Counted from the first letter of the stretch, positions 8,879-17,022 are shown. The stretch is DNA of 64,000 bases from Dongia deserti (GCF_003574735.1 NZ_QORW01000012.1:124001-188000), one strand, 5' to 3'. A program made the numbers and translations. The notes: generated by a model not told the origin, from the letters alone.

Positions 8879-10242
8879 GCCGCCATCAGCGCCGACATCG
8901 CTGCGCTGAACGCGTCATGCGCCGCTGCCTCGCCGGCATGGTATCTGTCCGTCACCACCCACTTGCCGCCGACCATCACGTCCTTCACCCAGCTGTCGTT
9001 GCCGCCGAACAGCCAGCGGCCGAGGAGCTTGGCTGGCGCGACGTTGGCCAGCATCGGGTGGTCGCCGTCCAGCACAACGAAATCCGCGCGCCTTCCCGCC
9101 GCGATCGCGCCGATGTGCTTGCGCACGGCCTGAGCGCCGCCATGCAACGCCGCGCTGTAGAGCGTATCGGCCACTTCCGGCCGGTCGCCGGCGCTCAGGC
9201 GATTGCGGCGCTTGTGACTCAGGCGCTGACCGTATTCCAGCCAACGCAGTTCCTCGAGCGCGCTCACCGACACGTGCGAATCAGAGCCGACGCCGAACGC
9301 GCCGTTCGCCGCCAGGAACTCCTGCGCCGGGAAAATGCCGTCGCCGAGATTGGCTTCAGTCGTCGGGCAGAGGCCCACCACCGCCTCGCTGTGGCCCATC
9401 ATGTGCACTTCGTCGGGCGACACATGGGTCGCGTGGATCAGGCACCAGCGACCATCGATCTCGAACTTGTCATAGAGCCATTCGACCGGCCGCCGATTGG
9501 ACCAGGCGCGGCAATCCTCAACCTCCTTCATCTGCTCGGCGATGTGGATGTGGATCGGCCGCTCGCCAGGACAGGCCGCGAGTACCGCCTTCATCTCCGC
9601 CTCGGTCGCCGCGCGCAGCGAGTGGAAGCAGAGGCCCCAATCAGCGTCGATCCGCTTACAGGCACGATCGACGCCATCGATCAGTTTCAGATAGTGTTCG
9701 ACATCGTTCCTGAAGCGCAGCTGCTTGTCGGCCAGCGGCTGTCCGCCGAAACCGCCATGGGCGTAGAAGGTCGGCAGCAAAGTGAGCCCGATACCGGACG
9801 CTTCGGCCGCTGCCGCGATACGCTCCGCCATCTCCGCCAGATTGGCGTAGGGCACGCCACCCGGTTGATGATGCAGATAGTGGAACTCGGCCACCGACGT
9901 GTAGCCGCCTTTCAGCATCTCGATATAGAGATGCGTCGCGATCGCCTGCACCTGCTCCGGTGTCAGGCGGCCGACGAGGCGGTACATCAGCTCGCGCCAG
10001 GTCCAGAAGCTGTCCTGGGGATTGAGCGCCTCTTCAGCGAGGCCCGCCATCGCGCGCTGGAACGCATGCGAATGCAGGTTCGGCATGCCGGGCAGCAGCG
10101 GCCCGGCGATACGCTCATCGCCCGGTTGCGGTGCCGCTCCGCGCGACACGGCCTTGATCGCGCCGGCGGCGTCGATCTCGACCCGGACATCGGATTGCCA
10201 GCCATCGGCGAGCCAAGCGAGGGGCGCGTGGAGGACCTTCAT
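8875..10242 (-). CDS. hutF: N-formimino-L-glutamate deiminase
   Basis: Amidohydrolase-superfamily enzyme that deiminates formiminoglutamate to N-formylglutamate and ammonia, the step between HutI and HutG. It has 455 residues from the chosen start at 10242 (MKVLHAPLAWLADGW). Metal and catalytic motifs are visible: MPNLHSHAFQRAMAG near residue 55, HIHIAEQ, LIHATHV and VGSDSHVSVS. A longer in-frame extension to 10284 runs into the hutC control region and was rejected. It is transcribed divergently from hutC, so the palindrome at 10314-10327 may control both genes. Confidence 0.95.
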   Translation of the reverse strand: MKVLHAPLAWLADGWQSDVRVEIDAAGAIKAVSRGAAPQPGDERIAGPLLPGMPNLHSHAFQRAMAGLAEEALNPQDSFWTWRELMYRLVGRLTPEQVQAIATHLYIEMLKGGYTSVAEFHYLHHQPGGVPYANLAEMAERIAAAAEASGIGLTLLPTFYAHGGFGGQPLADKQLRFRNDVEHYLKLIDGVDRACKRIDADWGLCFHSLRAATEAEMKAVLAACPGERPIHIHIAEQMKEVEDCRAWSNRRPVEWLYDKFEIDGRWCLIHATHVSPDEVHMMGHSEAVVGLCPTTEANLGDGIFPAQEFLAANGAFGVGSDSHVSVSALEELRWLEYGQRLSHKRRNRLSAGDRPEVADTLYSAALHGGAQAVRKHIGAIAAGRRADFVVLDGDHPMLANVAPAKLLGRWLFGGNDSWVKDVMVGGKWVVTDRYHAGEAAAHDAFSAAMSALMAA

Positions 10243-10284
10243 GGGCGAATGGCTTCTTTGCAGTGTTGAATGGGGGCGGTACAC

Positions 10285-10327
10285 TTGAGGTTACAAATCA
10301 TGTCTGGCATAAGCCTGTCTAGACAGG
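10285..10327 (+). promoter_or_regulatory. hutC promoter and HutC-type operator
   Basis: TTGAGG (10285-10290), a 17-base spacer and CATAAG (10308-10313) form a plausible hutC promoter. The perfect 14-base palindrome CCTGTCTAGACAGG (10314-10327) lies directly after it, over the expected transcription start. Its core TGTCTAGACA has the same outer bases as the hutU operator core TGTATATACA. This predicts autoregulation of hutC and possible control of divergent hutF. Confidence 0.65.
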
Positions 10328-10343
10328 AACGGACCCGAATCTG

Positions 10344-11057
10344 TTGAATACCGAACTCCTGCCCCGATATTCGCGCGTCAAGCGTATGATTACCGACCGC
10401 ATTGATTCCGGCGAATGGCAGCCGCGTCACCGCATCCCCTCGGAATCGGAGCTGGTCCGCGACCTGGGCGTTAGCCGGATGACGATCAATCGCGCCCTGC
10501 GCGAGCTGACGCTCGATGGCCGGCTGATCCGGGTCCAGGGTGTCGGCACCTTCGTCGCCGAGCCAAAGCCGATCTCAGCGCTGTTCGAGGTACGCAACAT
10601 CGCCGATGAGATCACCGGGCGCGGCCATCGCCATACTTCACAGGTGCTCACTCTCCGCAAGGAGAAGGCGAGCACCGATATCGCGCAAGCGCTCGGGCTG
10701 AAGACAGGTGAAGCGGTTTTCCATTCCGTGCATGTACACTCTGAAGATGACATGCCGGTGCAGATCGAGGATCGTTACGTCGTTCCGGCGCTGGCGCCGG
10801 AGTACCTGGACCAGGACTTCAGCGCCCAGACTCCCTACGTCTACCTGATGGCAACAGCGCCGATCTCCGAAGCGGAGCATGTGATCGACGCCGTGCATGC
10901 GACATCAGCCGAACGCAAGCTACTGAAGATCGAGCCCAACGAGCCGTGCCTCTCCCTCACCCGCACCACCTGGTCGAATGGTCGGCACGTGAGCTACGTG
11001 CGCCTGCTTTATCCTGGCGGCCGCTACCGCCTGCGCGGGAAGTTCAAGGCGCTCTAA
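10344..11057 (+). CDS. hutC: Histidine utilization repressor HutC (GntR family, UTRA domain)
   Basis: A 237-residue repressor with an N-terminal winged helix (about residues 5-72, including PSESELVRDLGVSRMTINRA and GRLIRVQGVGTFVA) and a C-terminal UTRA effector domain. HutC proteins are released from DNA by urocanate. The start is TTG at 10344, 16 bases after the operator; no ATG is available in frame before the DNA-binding domain. Three matching palindromes in front of hutU, hutC and the hutH-like gene define its likely local regulon. The 3' end overlaps the convergent MarR-GNAT gene by 14 bases. Confidence 0.93.
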   Translation: MNTELLPRYSRVKRMITDRIDSGEWQPRHRIPSESELVRDLGVSRMTINRALRELTLDGRLIRVQGVGTFVAEPKPISALFEVRNIADEITGRGHRHTSQVLTLRKEKASTDIAQALGLKTGEAVFHSVHVHSEDDMPVQIEDRYVVPALAPEYLDQDFSAQTPYVYLMATAPISEAEHVIDAVHATSAERKLLKIEPNEPCLSLTRTTWSNGRHVSYVRLLYPGGRYRLRGKFKAL

Positions 11058-11976
11058 GGTCCAACTCCCACGTCTGCCCGACCAAGTCGTGGCCGAAGCT
11101 GTGGTGCCGTTCCTCTGCGACGAGTTTAAAGCCGCATTGCTTGTAGATATGGCCCGCTGTGACCAGGATGTCGTTGGTCCAGAGCGTGATCTTCTTGTAG
11201 CCGCGGTCGCGCGCGAAGCGGATGCACTCCTCGACCAAGCGCTTGCCGATACCGAGGCCGCGCGCCTTCGGATCGACCAGCAGCATGCGCAGCTTCGCGA
11301 TCTCGTCTGACTGCCGAACCAGGAACACACAGCCGACATTCTCGCTGTTCTTCTCGGCGATCCAGGCGCGTTCCTTCTTTGGATCGAACTCCTTCAGGAA
11401 CTTCGCGCCGATTTCAGCCGCCAGCGCCTCGAAGCTCTCATCGAAGCCGTATTCGCGCGCGTAGAGTTCGCCGTGCTTCTGCACCGCCCAGCCGATGTCG
11501 CCCGGCTGATGCGGCCGCAAGATATAGGACGCACCGCGCTCCGGCTCGGCGGAGAGCAACGTCTCAATCTCGCTCATCGCACTAACCAGGCGCTGCTGCT
11601 GCCGCGCGGTGAGGGTGCCCAGCATCTGCACCATGTCGTTGCGCGAGCGCGCGTTGAGCTCCGCAAAGCGCATCTGTCCGAGTTCGGTCAGGCTGAGCAG
11701 ATATTGCCGCGCATCCACGTCGGAAGCTTGGCGCTGCACGAGCCCACGTTCCTGGAAATTCTTCAGGACGCGGCTGAGATAGCCGGGATCGAGACCCAGA
11801 TATTTGGCCAGATCGGACGCCGTCGCGGCCTCGCGATGGGCCAGTTCGTAGATGATCCGCGCCTCGGTCAGCGAGAATTCGCTGCCGTTGTAGCCTTCAT
11901 GGAGGACGCCGACCTGGCGCGTGTAGAAACGCGAGAACCGGCGCACGGCTTCGACACACAGTGCCTGTTGCTCCAT
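11044..11976 (-). CDS. MarR-family regulator fused to GNAT acetyltransferase
   Basis: A 310-residue two-domain protein. Residues ~1-140 form a MarR winged helix (SLTEARIIYELAHREAATAS, LGLDPGYLSRVLKNFQERGL). Residues ~150-310 form a GNAT N-acetyltransferase with the acetyl-CoA loop DPKARGLGIGKRLVEE. Such fusions are common in alphaproteobacteria; the acetylated substrate is usually unknown. Its own upstream region holds an inverted repeat (12022-12040) suitable for autoregulation. The position between hutC and the hutH-like gene suggests that it may respond to, or acetylate, a compound of this pathway, but that is speculation. Confidence 0.9.
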   Translation of the reverse strand: MEQQALCVEAVRRFSRFYTRQVGVLHEGYNGSEFSLTEARIIYELAHREAATASDLAKYLGLDPGYLSRVLKNFQERGLVQRQASDVDARQYLLSLTELGQMRFAELNARSRNDMVQMLGTLTARQQQRLVSAMSEIETLLSAEPERGASYILRPHQPGDIGWAVQKHGELYAREYGFDESFEALAAEIGAKFLKEFDPKKERAWIAEKNSENVGCVFLVRQSDEIAKLRMLLVDPKARGLGIGKRLVEECIRFARDRGYKKITLWTNDILVTAGHIYKQCGFKLVAEERHHSFGHDLVGQTWELDLRAP

Positions 11977-11996
11977 CTCTGCCTCTCCGGGAACCT

Positions 11997-12040
11997 ATAT
12001 AGTTGCCAGAGATAACAGATTTAGTTGCTTTTAGCAACTA
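11997..12040 (-). promoter_or_regulatory. Candidate MarR-type operator upstream of the MarR-GNAT gene
   Basis: TAGTTGC-N5-GCAACTA (12022-12040) is a perfect inverted repeat that overlaps the end of the hutH-like gene. A further half-site, TATAGTTGCC, lies at 11998-12007, closer to the gene start. On the minus strand, TTGCTA, a 17-base spacer and TATCTC form a possible promoter overlapping both. MarR proteins usually repress their own gene from such palindromes. Confidence 0.45.
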
Positions 12041-13573
12041 TCTGAGCAGCGCCTCGATCTCGCTTAGCCAGTCCGGCTCGAGCATCCTGGCCTCGATCAG
12101 CGCGATGTCCGGGCTCAGATACCGATCCTGCTCCATGGAGGGGATCTCGCCGCGTAGCCGGCGGTACGCCCCACCAGTCCCCTCGCCCAGCGCAAGCCTG
12201 GGCAGGAACTCGATCGCCTGCGTGGCGCACAGATATTCGATCGCCAGGATGCGCCTGGTGTTGTCGATCACCTTCAGCGCCTTGAGCGCCCCCGGAGTGC
12301 CCAGGCTGATGTGGTCCTCCTGCTGGGCGGAGGTGACGTAGTTGTCGGCAACCGCCGGCTGGCTGAGGCGCTTGTTCTCCGCCGCCAACGACGCCGCGAC
12401 ATACTGCACGATCATCAAGCCGGAATTGACGCCGGGCTGCTTCACGAGGAAGGCCGGCAGGCCGCTGGTCGCGGGATTGAGCAAGCGGTCGATGCGCCGC
12501 TCCGCGATCGAGCCAAGCTCCGCCACCGCCAGCGCCATCAGATCGACGGCCATCGCCACCGATTGGCCGTGCGGATGGGCATTGGAGATCACGCGATAGG
12601 AATCCGGCGTGCCGATCACCAGCGGGTTGTCGGTGGCCGACTTGAGTTCGACCACGATCTGCCGGCGCGCATGCTCCAGCTGGTCGCGCGTGGCGCCGTG
12701 CACCTGCGGGATTGAGCGGAGAGACAGCGCATCCTGCGTGCGATGGCCGCGAAAATGCGCCATCACCTCGCTGCCCTTGAGCAGGCCGCGCAGACGCCTA
12801 CCGACCGCGACCACGCCGGCGTGCGGCTTCAGCGCCAGCACCTCTTCGTCGAATGCGTCGGTCTGCCCCTTCAAGGCTTCGAAGGACAGAGCCGCAATGA
12901 TGTCGGCCCAATCGGCGAGACGCGCCGCTTCGACGACGCCCAGGCATGACAAGCCGGCGAGGCAGCGCGTGCCATTGACCAGGCACAGCCCATCTTTCGG
13001 CCCGACGTCGATGTGCTGCAATCCGGCGGCAACGATCGCTTCGCGCGCCGGCATGCGGCCGCCGCCGTACTCCACATCGCCGATGCCGAGCAGCGCCAGG
13101 CCGATATGCGCGCCGTGCACGATGTAGCCGACCGAGCCCTGGCTTGGCACGACCGGATTGATGCCGTGATTAAGGAAGGCGACAAGCTGGTCCACGACCG
13201 CCGGGCTCACGCCCGAATGGCCGTGGCACATATCATTGACCAACGCGACCATGATGGACCGCATCTCGGCCGGATGGAGCGGCTCACCGACGCCGCAGGC
13301 GTGGCTCAACAACGTGTTGCGCGAGATCTGCGCCAGTTCGTCCGGCGCGAGCTTCACATCGCTCAGCGCGCCGAGGCCGGTGGTGATGCCGTAGGCGCGC
13401 TCGCCGCTTGCCAGGATGCGCTCGACGATGGCGCGTCCATTCTCCAGCTTGGCGTGTGCGGCGGGGCCGAGCGTGAGGCGCGCGCGGCCGTGGGAGATCG
13501 CGGCGATCTCCTCGCAAGTCAGCGGTGCTGCATCGCGTAGAATGAGCGGCTGCCCAAGCCCTCGAGCCGACAT
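12038..13573 (-). CDS. hutH: HutH-like aromatic amino acid lyase lacking the MIO-forming triad
   Basis: 511 residues, homologous along its length to histidine ammonia-lyase. Conserved family residues include Tyr61 (AYGITTGLG), His91 (LLSHACGVG), Asn200 (VNGTR), Gln280, Arg286 and Glu419 (QQEDHIS). However, after GSVG (146-149), where normal enzymes have Ala-Ser-Gly, which cyclises to the MIO electrophile, this protein reads YIVHGAHIG and is about three residues shorter. The essential tyrosine of QDPYSLR is Leu283 (QDALSLR), and the SGGNFH loop reads ISNAHPH. Such changes are known in ergothionase, a MIO-free lyase that eliminates trimethylamine. It may therefore act on hercynine, ergothioneine or another betaine, with urocanate passing to HutU. 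An ordinary histidine ammonia-lyase function is doubtful, so the symbol denotes homology only. A HutC-type palindrome precedes the gene. Confidence 0.85.
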   Translation of the reverse strand: MSARGLGQPLILRDAAPLTCEEIAAISHGRARLTLGPAAHAKLENGRAIVERILASGERAYGITTGLGALSDVKLAPDELAQISRNTLLSHACGVGEPLHPAEMRSIMVALVNDMCHGHSGVSPAVVDQLVAFLNHGINPVVPSQGSVGYIVHGAHIGLALLGIGDVEYGGGRMPAREAIVAAGLQHIDVGPKDGLCLVNGTRCLAGLSCLGVVEAARLADWADIIAALSFEALKGQTDAFDEEVLALKPHAGVVAVGRRLRGLLKGSEVMAHFRGHRTQDALSLRSIPQVHGATRDQLEHARRQIVVELKSATDNPLVIGTPDSYRVISNAHPHGQSVAMAVDLMALAVAELGSIAERRIDRLLNPATSGLPAFLVKQPGVNSGLMIVQYVAASLAAENKRLSQPAVADNYVTSAQQEDHISLGTPGALKALKVIDNTRRILAIEYLCATQAIEFLPRLALGEGTGGAYRRLRGEIPSMEQDRYLSPDIALIEARMLEPDWLSEIEALLR

Positions 13574-13586
13574 TGATGCCTTCCTA

Positions 13587-13600
13587 CTTGTATAGACAGG
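13587..13600 (-). promoter_or_regulatory. HutC-type operator upstream of the hutH-like gene
   Basis: CTTGTATAGACAGG, with core TGTATAGACA, is a hybrid of the hutU palindrome (TGTATATACA) and the hutC palindrome (TGTCTAGACA). It lies 13-27 bases upstream of the lyase start codon. A TTGACG hexamer further upstream could be the -35 element, but I see no convincing -10. Confidence 0.6.
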
Positions 13601-13639
13601 TACGTATGTGCCTTACGGCAAGCGCCCAATCCCGTCAAA

Positions 13640-13670
13640 GAAAAAGGGCCGATCCTTGCGGGACCGACCC
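13640..13670 (-). terminator. Rho-independent terminator of fhs
   Basis: On the minus strand GGGTCGGTCC, the loop CGCAA and GGATCGGCCC (two G-U pairs) are followed by TTTTTCTTT. It lies 27-57 bases after the fhs stop and separates fhs from the hutH-like gene. Confidence 0.8.
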
Positions 13671-13696
13671 TTGAGAAATTCGAATGACGTCTAGGA

Positions 13697-15376
13697 TCAG
13701 AACAGGCCCTCGACATCGCCCTTGGCGTTCAGCTTGATGTTATTGGCCGATGGAACGCGCGGCAGGCCGGGCATGGTCATGATCTCGCCGCAGATGACGA
13801 CGATGAACTCGGCGCCGGCCGACAACCGCACCTCCCGGACCGGCACCACGTGGTTGCTGGGCGCGCCCTTCAGGTTCGGATCGGTCGAGAAGCTGTACTG
13901 GGTCTTCGCCATGCAGACCGGGTAATTGCCGAAGCCCATCTTCTCCAGGTCGTGGAAGCGGTCGCGCACCACCTTGTCGGCGATGATGCCCTGGGCGCCA
14001 TAAAGGCTCTGGGCGATCGTGCGCACCTTGTCCCACAGTGGCATGTTGTCCGGGTAGAGATAGGTGAAATTGCTCTTCTGCTCGGTCATGCGCACGACAG
14101 TGTGGGCGAGTTTTTCGATGCCCGCCGAGCCATAGGCCCAGTGGTTGCACTCGATCGCCTCGACGCCGAGCTCGGCGCAGGTCTGCCGGACCGTATCGAG
14201 CTCGGCATCGGTATCGGCCACGAACCGATTGATCGCCACCACCGGCGGCACGCCGAACTTCTTCACGTTCTCGATATGGCGCGCCAGGTTGGCGGCACCC
14301 TTCTTCAGCGCCTCGATGTTCTCCTTGCCGAGATCTTCCTTGGCGACGCCGCCGTGCATCTTCAACGCTCGGATCGTGCCGACGATGACCGCGGCCGCGG
14401 GCTTCAGGCCGGCCTTGCGGCACTTGATGTCGAAGAACTTCTCGGCACCCAGGTCGGCGCCGAAGCCGGCCTCCGTCACCACGTAGTCCGCCATCTTCAG
14501 CGCGGTCGTGGTCGCGATCACCGAGTTGCAGCCATGGGCGATGTTGGCGAACGGACCGCCATGGATGAAGGCGGGATTGTTCTCCAGCGTCTGTACCAGG
14601 TTCGGCGCAATGGCGTCCTTCAGCAGGACTGTCATCGGGCCTTCGGCCTTCAGATCGCGCGCGTAGATCGGCTTCTTCTCGCGCGTGTAGCCCACAATGA
14701 TGTTGCCGAGGCGCTGCGTCAGATCCTTCAGATCGCGCGCCAGGCAGAAGATCGCCATCACTTCGGACGCGACGGTGATGTCGAAGCCGTCCTCGCGCGG
14801 GAAGCCGTTTGGCGTGCCGCCCAGCGAGTTCACGATCGAGCGCAGCGCGCGATCGTTCATGTCCATCACGCGGCGCCATGCGACACGGCGCGTGTCGAAG
14901 GCGAGATCGTTGCCCCAGTAGATGTGGTTGTCGATGAGCGCGGCGAGCAGATTGTGCGCCGTCGAGATGGCGTGGAAATCGCCGGTGAAATGCAGGTTGA
15001 TGTCTTCCATCGGCACGACCTGCGCGTAGCCGCCGCCGGCAGCACCGCCCTTCACGCCGAAGCAGGGACCAAGGCTCGGCTCACGCAGGCAGATGATCGC
15101 CTTCTTGCCGATGCGGTTGAGGCCGTCACCGAGGCCGACGGTCGTGGTGGTCTTGCCTTCGCCAGCCGGCGTCGGGCTGATCGCGGTGACGAGGATCAGC
15201 TTGCCGTCCGGCTTGTCCTTCAAGGATTCAACGAACTTCATCGAGATCTTGGCCTTGGTATGGCCGTAGGGCAGCAGATGCTCGTCCGGAATGCCGAGCT
15301 TGTTCGCGACCTCGCGGATCGGCCTCATGGTCGCGTCGCGCGCGATTTCGATATCGCTGCCCACTTTCTTGTTCAT
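13697..15376 (-). CDS. fhs: Formate-tetrahydrofolate ligase
   Basis: Cytosolic ATP-dependent enzyme (559 residues, usual length) that joins formate to tetrahydrofolate, giving 10-formyl-THF for one-carbon metabolism. The P-loop [20 protein letters not shown] lies near residues 67-86, and [20 protein letters not shown] follows. The ATG at 15376 is preceded by GGAG at a suitable distance. It has its own terminator and promoter region, so it is not in the hut operon, but its place next to hut genes fits capture of the formate released by HutG. This functional link is inferred. Confidence 0.97.
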   Translation of the reverse strand: MNKKVGSDIEIARDATMRPIREVANKLGIPDEHLLPYGHTKAKISMKFVESLKDKPDGKLILVTAISPTPAGEGKTTTTVGLGDGLNRIGKKAIICLREPSLGPCFGVKGGAAGGGYAQVVPMEDINLHFTGDFHAISTAHNLLAALIDNHIYWGNDLAFDTRRVAWRRVMDMNDRALRSIVNSLGGTPNGFPREDGFDITVASEVMAIFCLARDLKDLTQRLGNIIVGYTREKKPIYARDLKAEGPMTVLLKDAIAPNLVQTLENNPAFIHGGPFANIAHGCNSVIATTTALKMADYVVTEAGFGADLGAEKFFDIKCRKAGLKPAAAVIVGTIRALKMHGGVAKEDLGKENIEALKKGAANLARHIENVKKFGVPPVVAINRFVADTDAELDTVRQTCAELGVEAIECNHWAYGSAGIEKLAHTVVRMTEQKSNFTYLYPDNMPLWDKVRTIAQSLYGAQGIIADKVVRDRFHDLEKMGFGNYPVCMAKTQYSFSTDPNLKGAPSNHVVPVREVRLSAGAEFIVVICGEIMTMPGLPRVPSANNIKLNAKGDVEGLF

Positions 15377-15723
15377 GGACCCGTTACTCCTGCAGATCTA
15401 ATGGTTCCCCCGGGGCGCCACCTTGAAGCGCCTCGAAAAATTCGCTGAAGCCTATGGAGATTCCCCCACCGTCGAAAGTCTGAACGCGACGGTTCTTGTC
15501 GAGATTCCGTTGTTCAAACGTCGGATTTCATTGGGCTTTTGTGCCGTGCCAACGGCCTGCCAACCCCGAAAACTCCAATCAAATCAAAGTAAAAGCCGGT
15601 GTTTTCTTTATCTCTGATTCATGGCCCGTCAATAGACTGTCAAGGTCCCAGCCGGGTGAATGCCCCGTCCCCCATCGATGCCCGGCTAGCCGGGCCGCTG
15701 TCGCAAGGCAGCGGCCCGTTTTA
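15377..15723. other. Intergenic region of about 350 bases with an orphan plus-strand terminator
   Basis: The left part is the 5' leader of fhs (minus strand). I find no convincing protein gene; a 64-codon plus-strand frame at 15423-15617 has no ribosome-binding site or recognisable features. The right part has the palindrome CCCGGCTAGCCGGG (15681-15694) running directly into the terminator at 15692-15722. Confidence 0.5.
15692..15722 (+). terminator. Strong rho-independent terminator pointing right, without an upstream plus-strand gene
   Basis: GGGCCGCTG, loop TCGCAAGG and CAGCGGCCC are followed by GTTTT on the plus strand. The minus-strand side has no T-run, so it does not serve the convergent hypothetical gene well. 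No plus-strand gene precedes it, which suggests a small RNA or a decayed gene upstream. Confidence 0.6.
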
Positions 15724-16656
15724 CTAGACGGTCGTGCGATAGATGGCATCGTCGCCGAAGTAGTGCAGATGTTTTCCGCGGCCGAGCAAGCGGTGCGTCG
15801 GAAGGCGTGATGTATTCGGCAGTATTAGGCCCACTGGCTGCACGTCCTTTAATGCGTCGCCGTCAAGCAGACCAACATAGCCGGTGCCTGGCGGGTCATC
15901 GTACTGGCCCGATAGCAGCACCTTTGATCCGCTGACGGCAAGGTGACGGCACCCGCGCAGCTCGGTCCTCCAGCTGGTCACGCGGAAATCGCCTGACACG
16001 CGGCAAATAGGAAACTCGGTATAGTAGTACGCAAATGCCTCCGATCCGGAGACGTTCAGCGCGTAGCAATCCTCAACCTTACCCTCAAACTCCCATACCT
16101 TTTCGCCGCTTTCGGAAAAGCAGGCTAGACCGGCCGCGCCAATCGGAAGAGGCCCGGGATTGCCCCAGCCGAAGTTCCCGAAGATGCCTTCATCGAAATA
16201 CGAAACCCAGATCAAGCCACGTCGATCGACGTGGAGCTGGACGATGCCGTCGCCTAGTAGAATCCTTGTGCAACCGCCGGTCACGGGATCGTAGACGGTC
16301 TCGTTCAGGTCGAACTCGCCCTCTTCATACCAGGCGCACCGCGCGCCAGCGACGAGCACTTTGCCGTCTGGGAAAACGTCGATCAGAGGGAAGGTAATGT
16401 CGAGCGGCGGGAGATCGGTGACGAAGCACCCACCCTCCTCCATCCTGAGCAGCCGAAACCGCATCGGCAGGTCCATCCTGGTCCGCGCGAAGCGCGCACC
16501 GCCCCGGCTTTCCATACCGCGCACGGCTTCCGTTCCCGCAGCCTCGACGAACAGGAATAGCAAGCTGCCGTCATCCGCCACGGATTGGGTGACAAGAGAG
16601 TATTCCTCCGGAAAGGCTGGAATATCAGCAATCTTGATGAAAGGAATGGAATCCAT
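15724..16656 (-). CDS. Hypothetical protein, possible beta-propeller
   Basis: 310 residues with no signal peptide or membrane segment. Repeated short patterns of the type DGKVLVAG, DRRGLIWVSYFDEG, SGSEAFAYYY and SGSKVLLSGQYD alternate with aromatic strands, which suggests a WD/YVTN-like beta-propeller. No catalytic motif is visible and I do not recognise the family. Codon use is more AT-rich than the neighbouring housekeeping genes. The ATG at 16656 has no strong ribosome-binding site. It may be a horizontally acquired cargo gene together with the adjacent GIY-YIG gene, at the tRNA-Val locus. Confidence 0.7.
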   Translation of the reverse strand: MDSIPFIKIADIPAFPEEYSLVTQSVADDGSLLFLFVEAAGTEAVRGMESRGGARFARTRMDLPMRFRLLRMEEGGCFVTDLPPLDITFPLIDVFPDGKVLVAGARCAWYEEGEFDLNETVYDPVTGGCTRILLGDGIVQLHVDRRGLIWVSYFDEGIFGNFGWGNPGPLPIGAAGLACFSESGEKVWEFEGKVEDCYALNVSGSEAFAYYYTEFPICRVSGDFRVTSWRTELRGCRHLAVSGSKVLLSGQYDDPPGTGYVGLLDGDALKDVQPVGLILPNTSRLPTHRLLGRGKHLHYFGDDAIYRTTV

Positions 16657-16664
16657 AGCCCTGG

Positions 16665-16907
16665 CTAAAGCAATCTCTTCTTCGCGAAGGCTCTTCCAGA
16701 ATGTGACTTCAGGTACTTCTCGAAAGCCAGTGCTCTGTACTTGTCTGGAAAGCCGCAGTACCAGATTAGCTTCCAGGGCGTGTACTTCGACGTATGCGCC
16801 GATTTCCGTGCATTGTGATCAGCAATGCGCTGCTTGAGATCTTCGCTGGCACCGACATATTCCTGGTCAGGATGGGCCACGCTGCGGATGATGTAGACGT
16901 ACCAGAT
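16665..16907 (-). CDS. GIY-YIG domain protein (start codon uncertain, possibly ATC)
   Basis: About 80 residues covering a GIY-YIG nuclease-like domain: WYVYIIRS (GIY part), EYVGASEDLKQRIADHN (YIG part with the catalytic-type arginine) and AFEKYLKS with the conserved glutamate. These small proteins resemble the UPF0213/YhbQ type; their cellular role is unclear. GGAGGG stands 8 bases before ATC TGG TAC, exactly where homologues have ATG, so an ATC start at 16907 is proposed. The frame stays open upstream through the tRNA-Val gene, with a GTG at 16997 as alternative, but that would read part of the tRNA-associated inverted repeat as protein. Confidence 0.6.
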   Translation of the reverse strand: MWYVYIIRSVAHPDQEYVGASEDLKQRIADHNARKSAHTSKYTPWKLIWYCGFPDKYRALAFEKYLKSHSGRAFAKKRLL

Positions 16908-16960
16908 TGCCCTTTCCCTCCAGTCCGTCTTCGCTTGCGCTTCGCTCCAGCTATGCCGGA

Positions 16961-17022
16961 CACGCTTCGCCCTGTCGGTCTCTCGTGGCTGTGCCACGCG
17001 TAGCCCGATAGGGCGAAGCGTG
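16961..17022. repeat. Large inverted repeat at the 3' end of tRNA-Val
   Basis: Left arm CACGCTTCGCCCTGTCGG (16961-16978) pairs with CCGATAGGGCGAAGCGTG (17005-17022) with one mismatch. The centre contains the smaller hairpin GTGGC-TGT-GCCAC. The right arm reaches into the CCA end of the tRNA. It could act in 3' processing or termination of tRNA-Val, or be a mobile-element remnant at a tRNA site. Confidence 0.75.

Noticed and set aside
13377-13573. Reading the hutH-like gene as an ordinary histidine ammonia-lyase
   Set aside because: The gene context supports it, but the MIO triad and the catalytic tyrosine are absent from the sequence itself, so the standard activity cannot be assumed.
13850-15448. 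A 532-codon plus-strand frame opposite fhs
   Set aside because: Antisense shadow of the fully conserved fhs gene, caused by high GC at third codon positions; the product has no recognisable features.
15423-15617. A 64-codon plus-strand frame between fhs and the hypothetical gene
   Set aside because: No ribosome-binding site, no domain and unremarkable composition; kept only as part of a possible small-RNA region.
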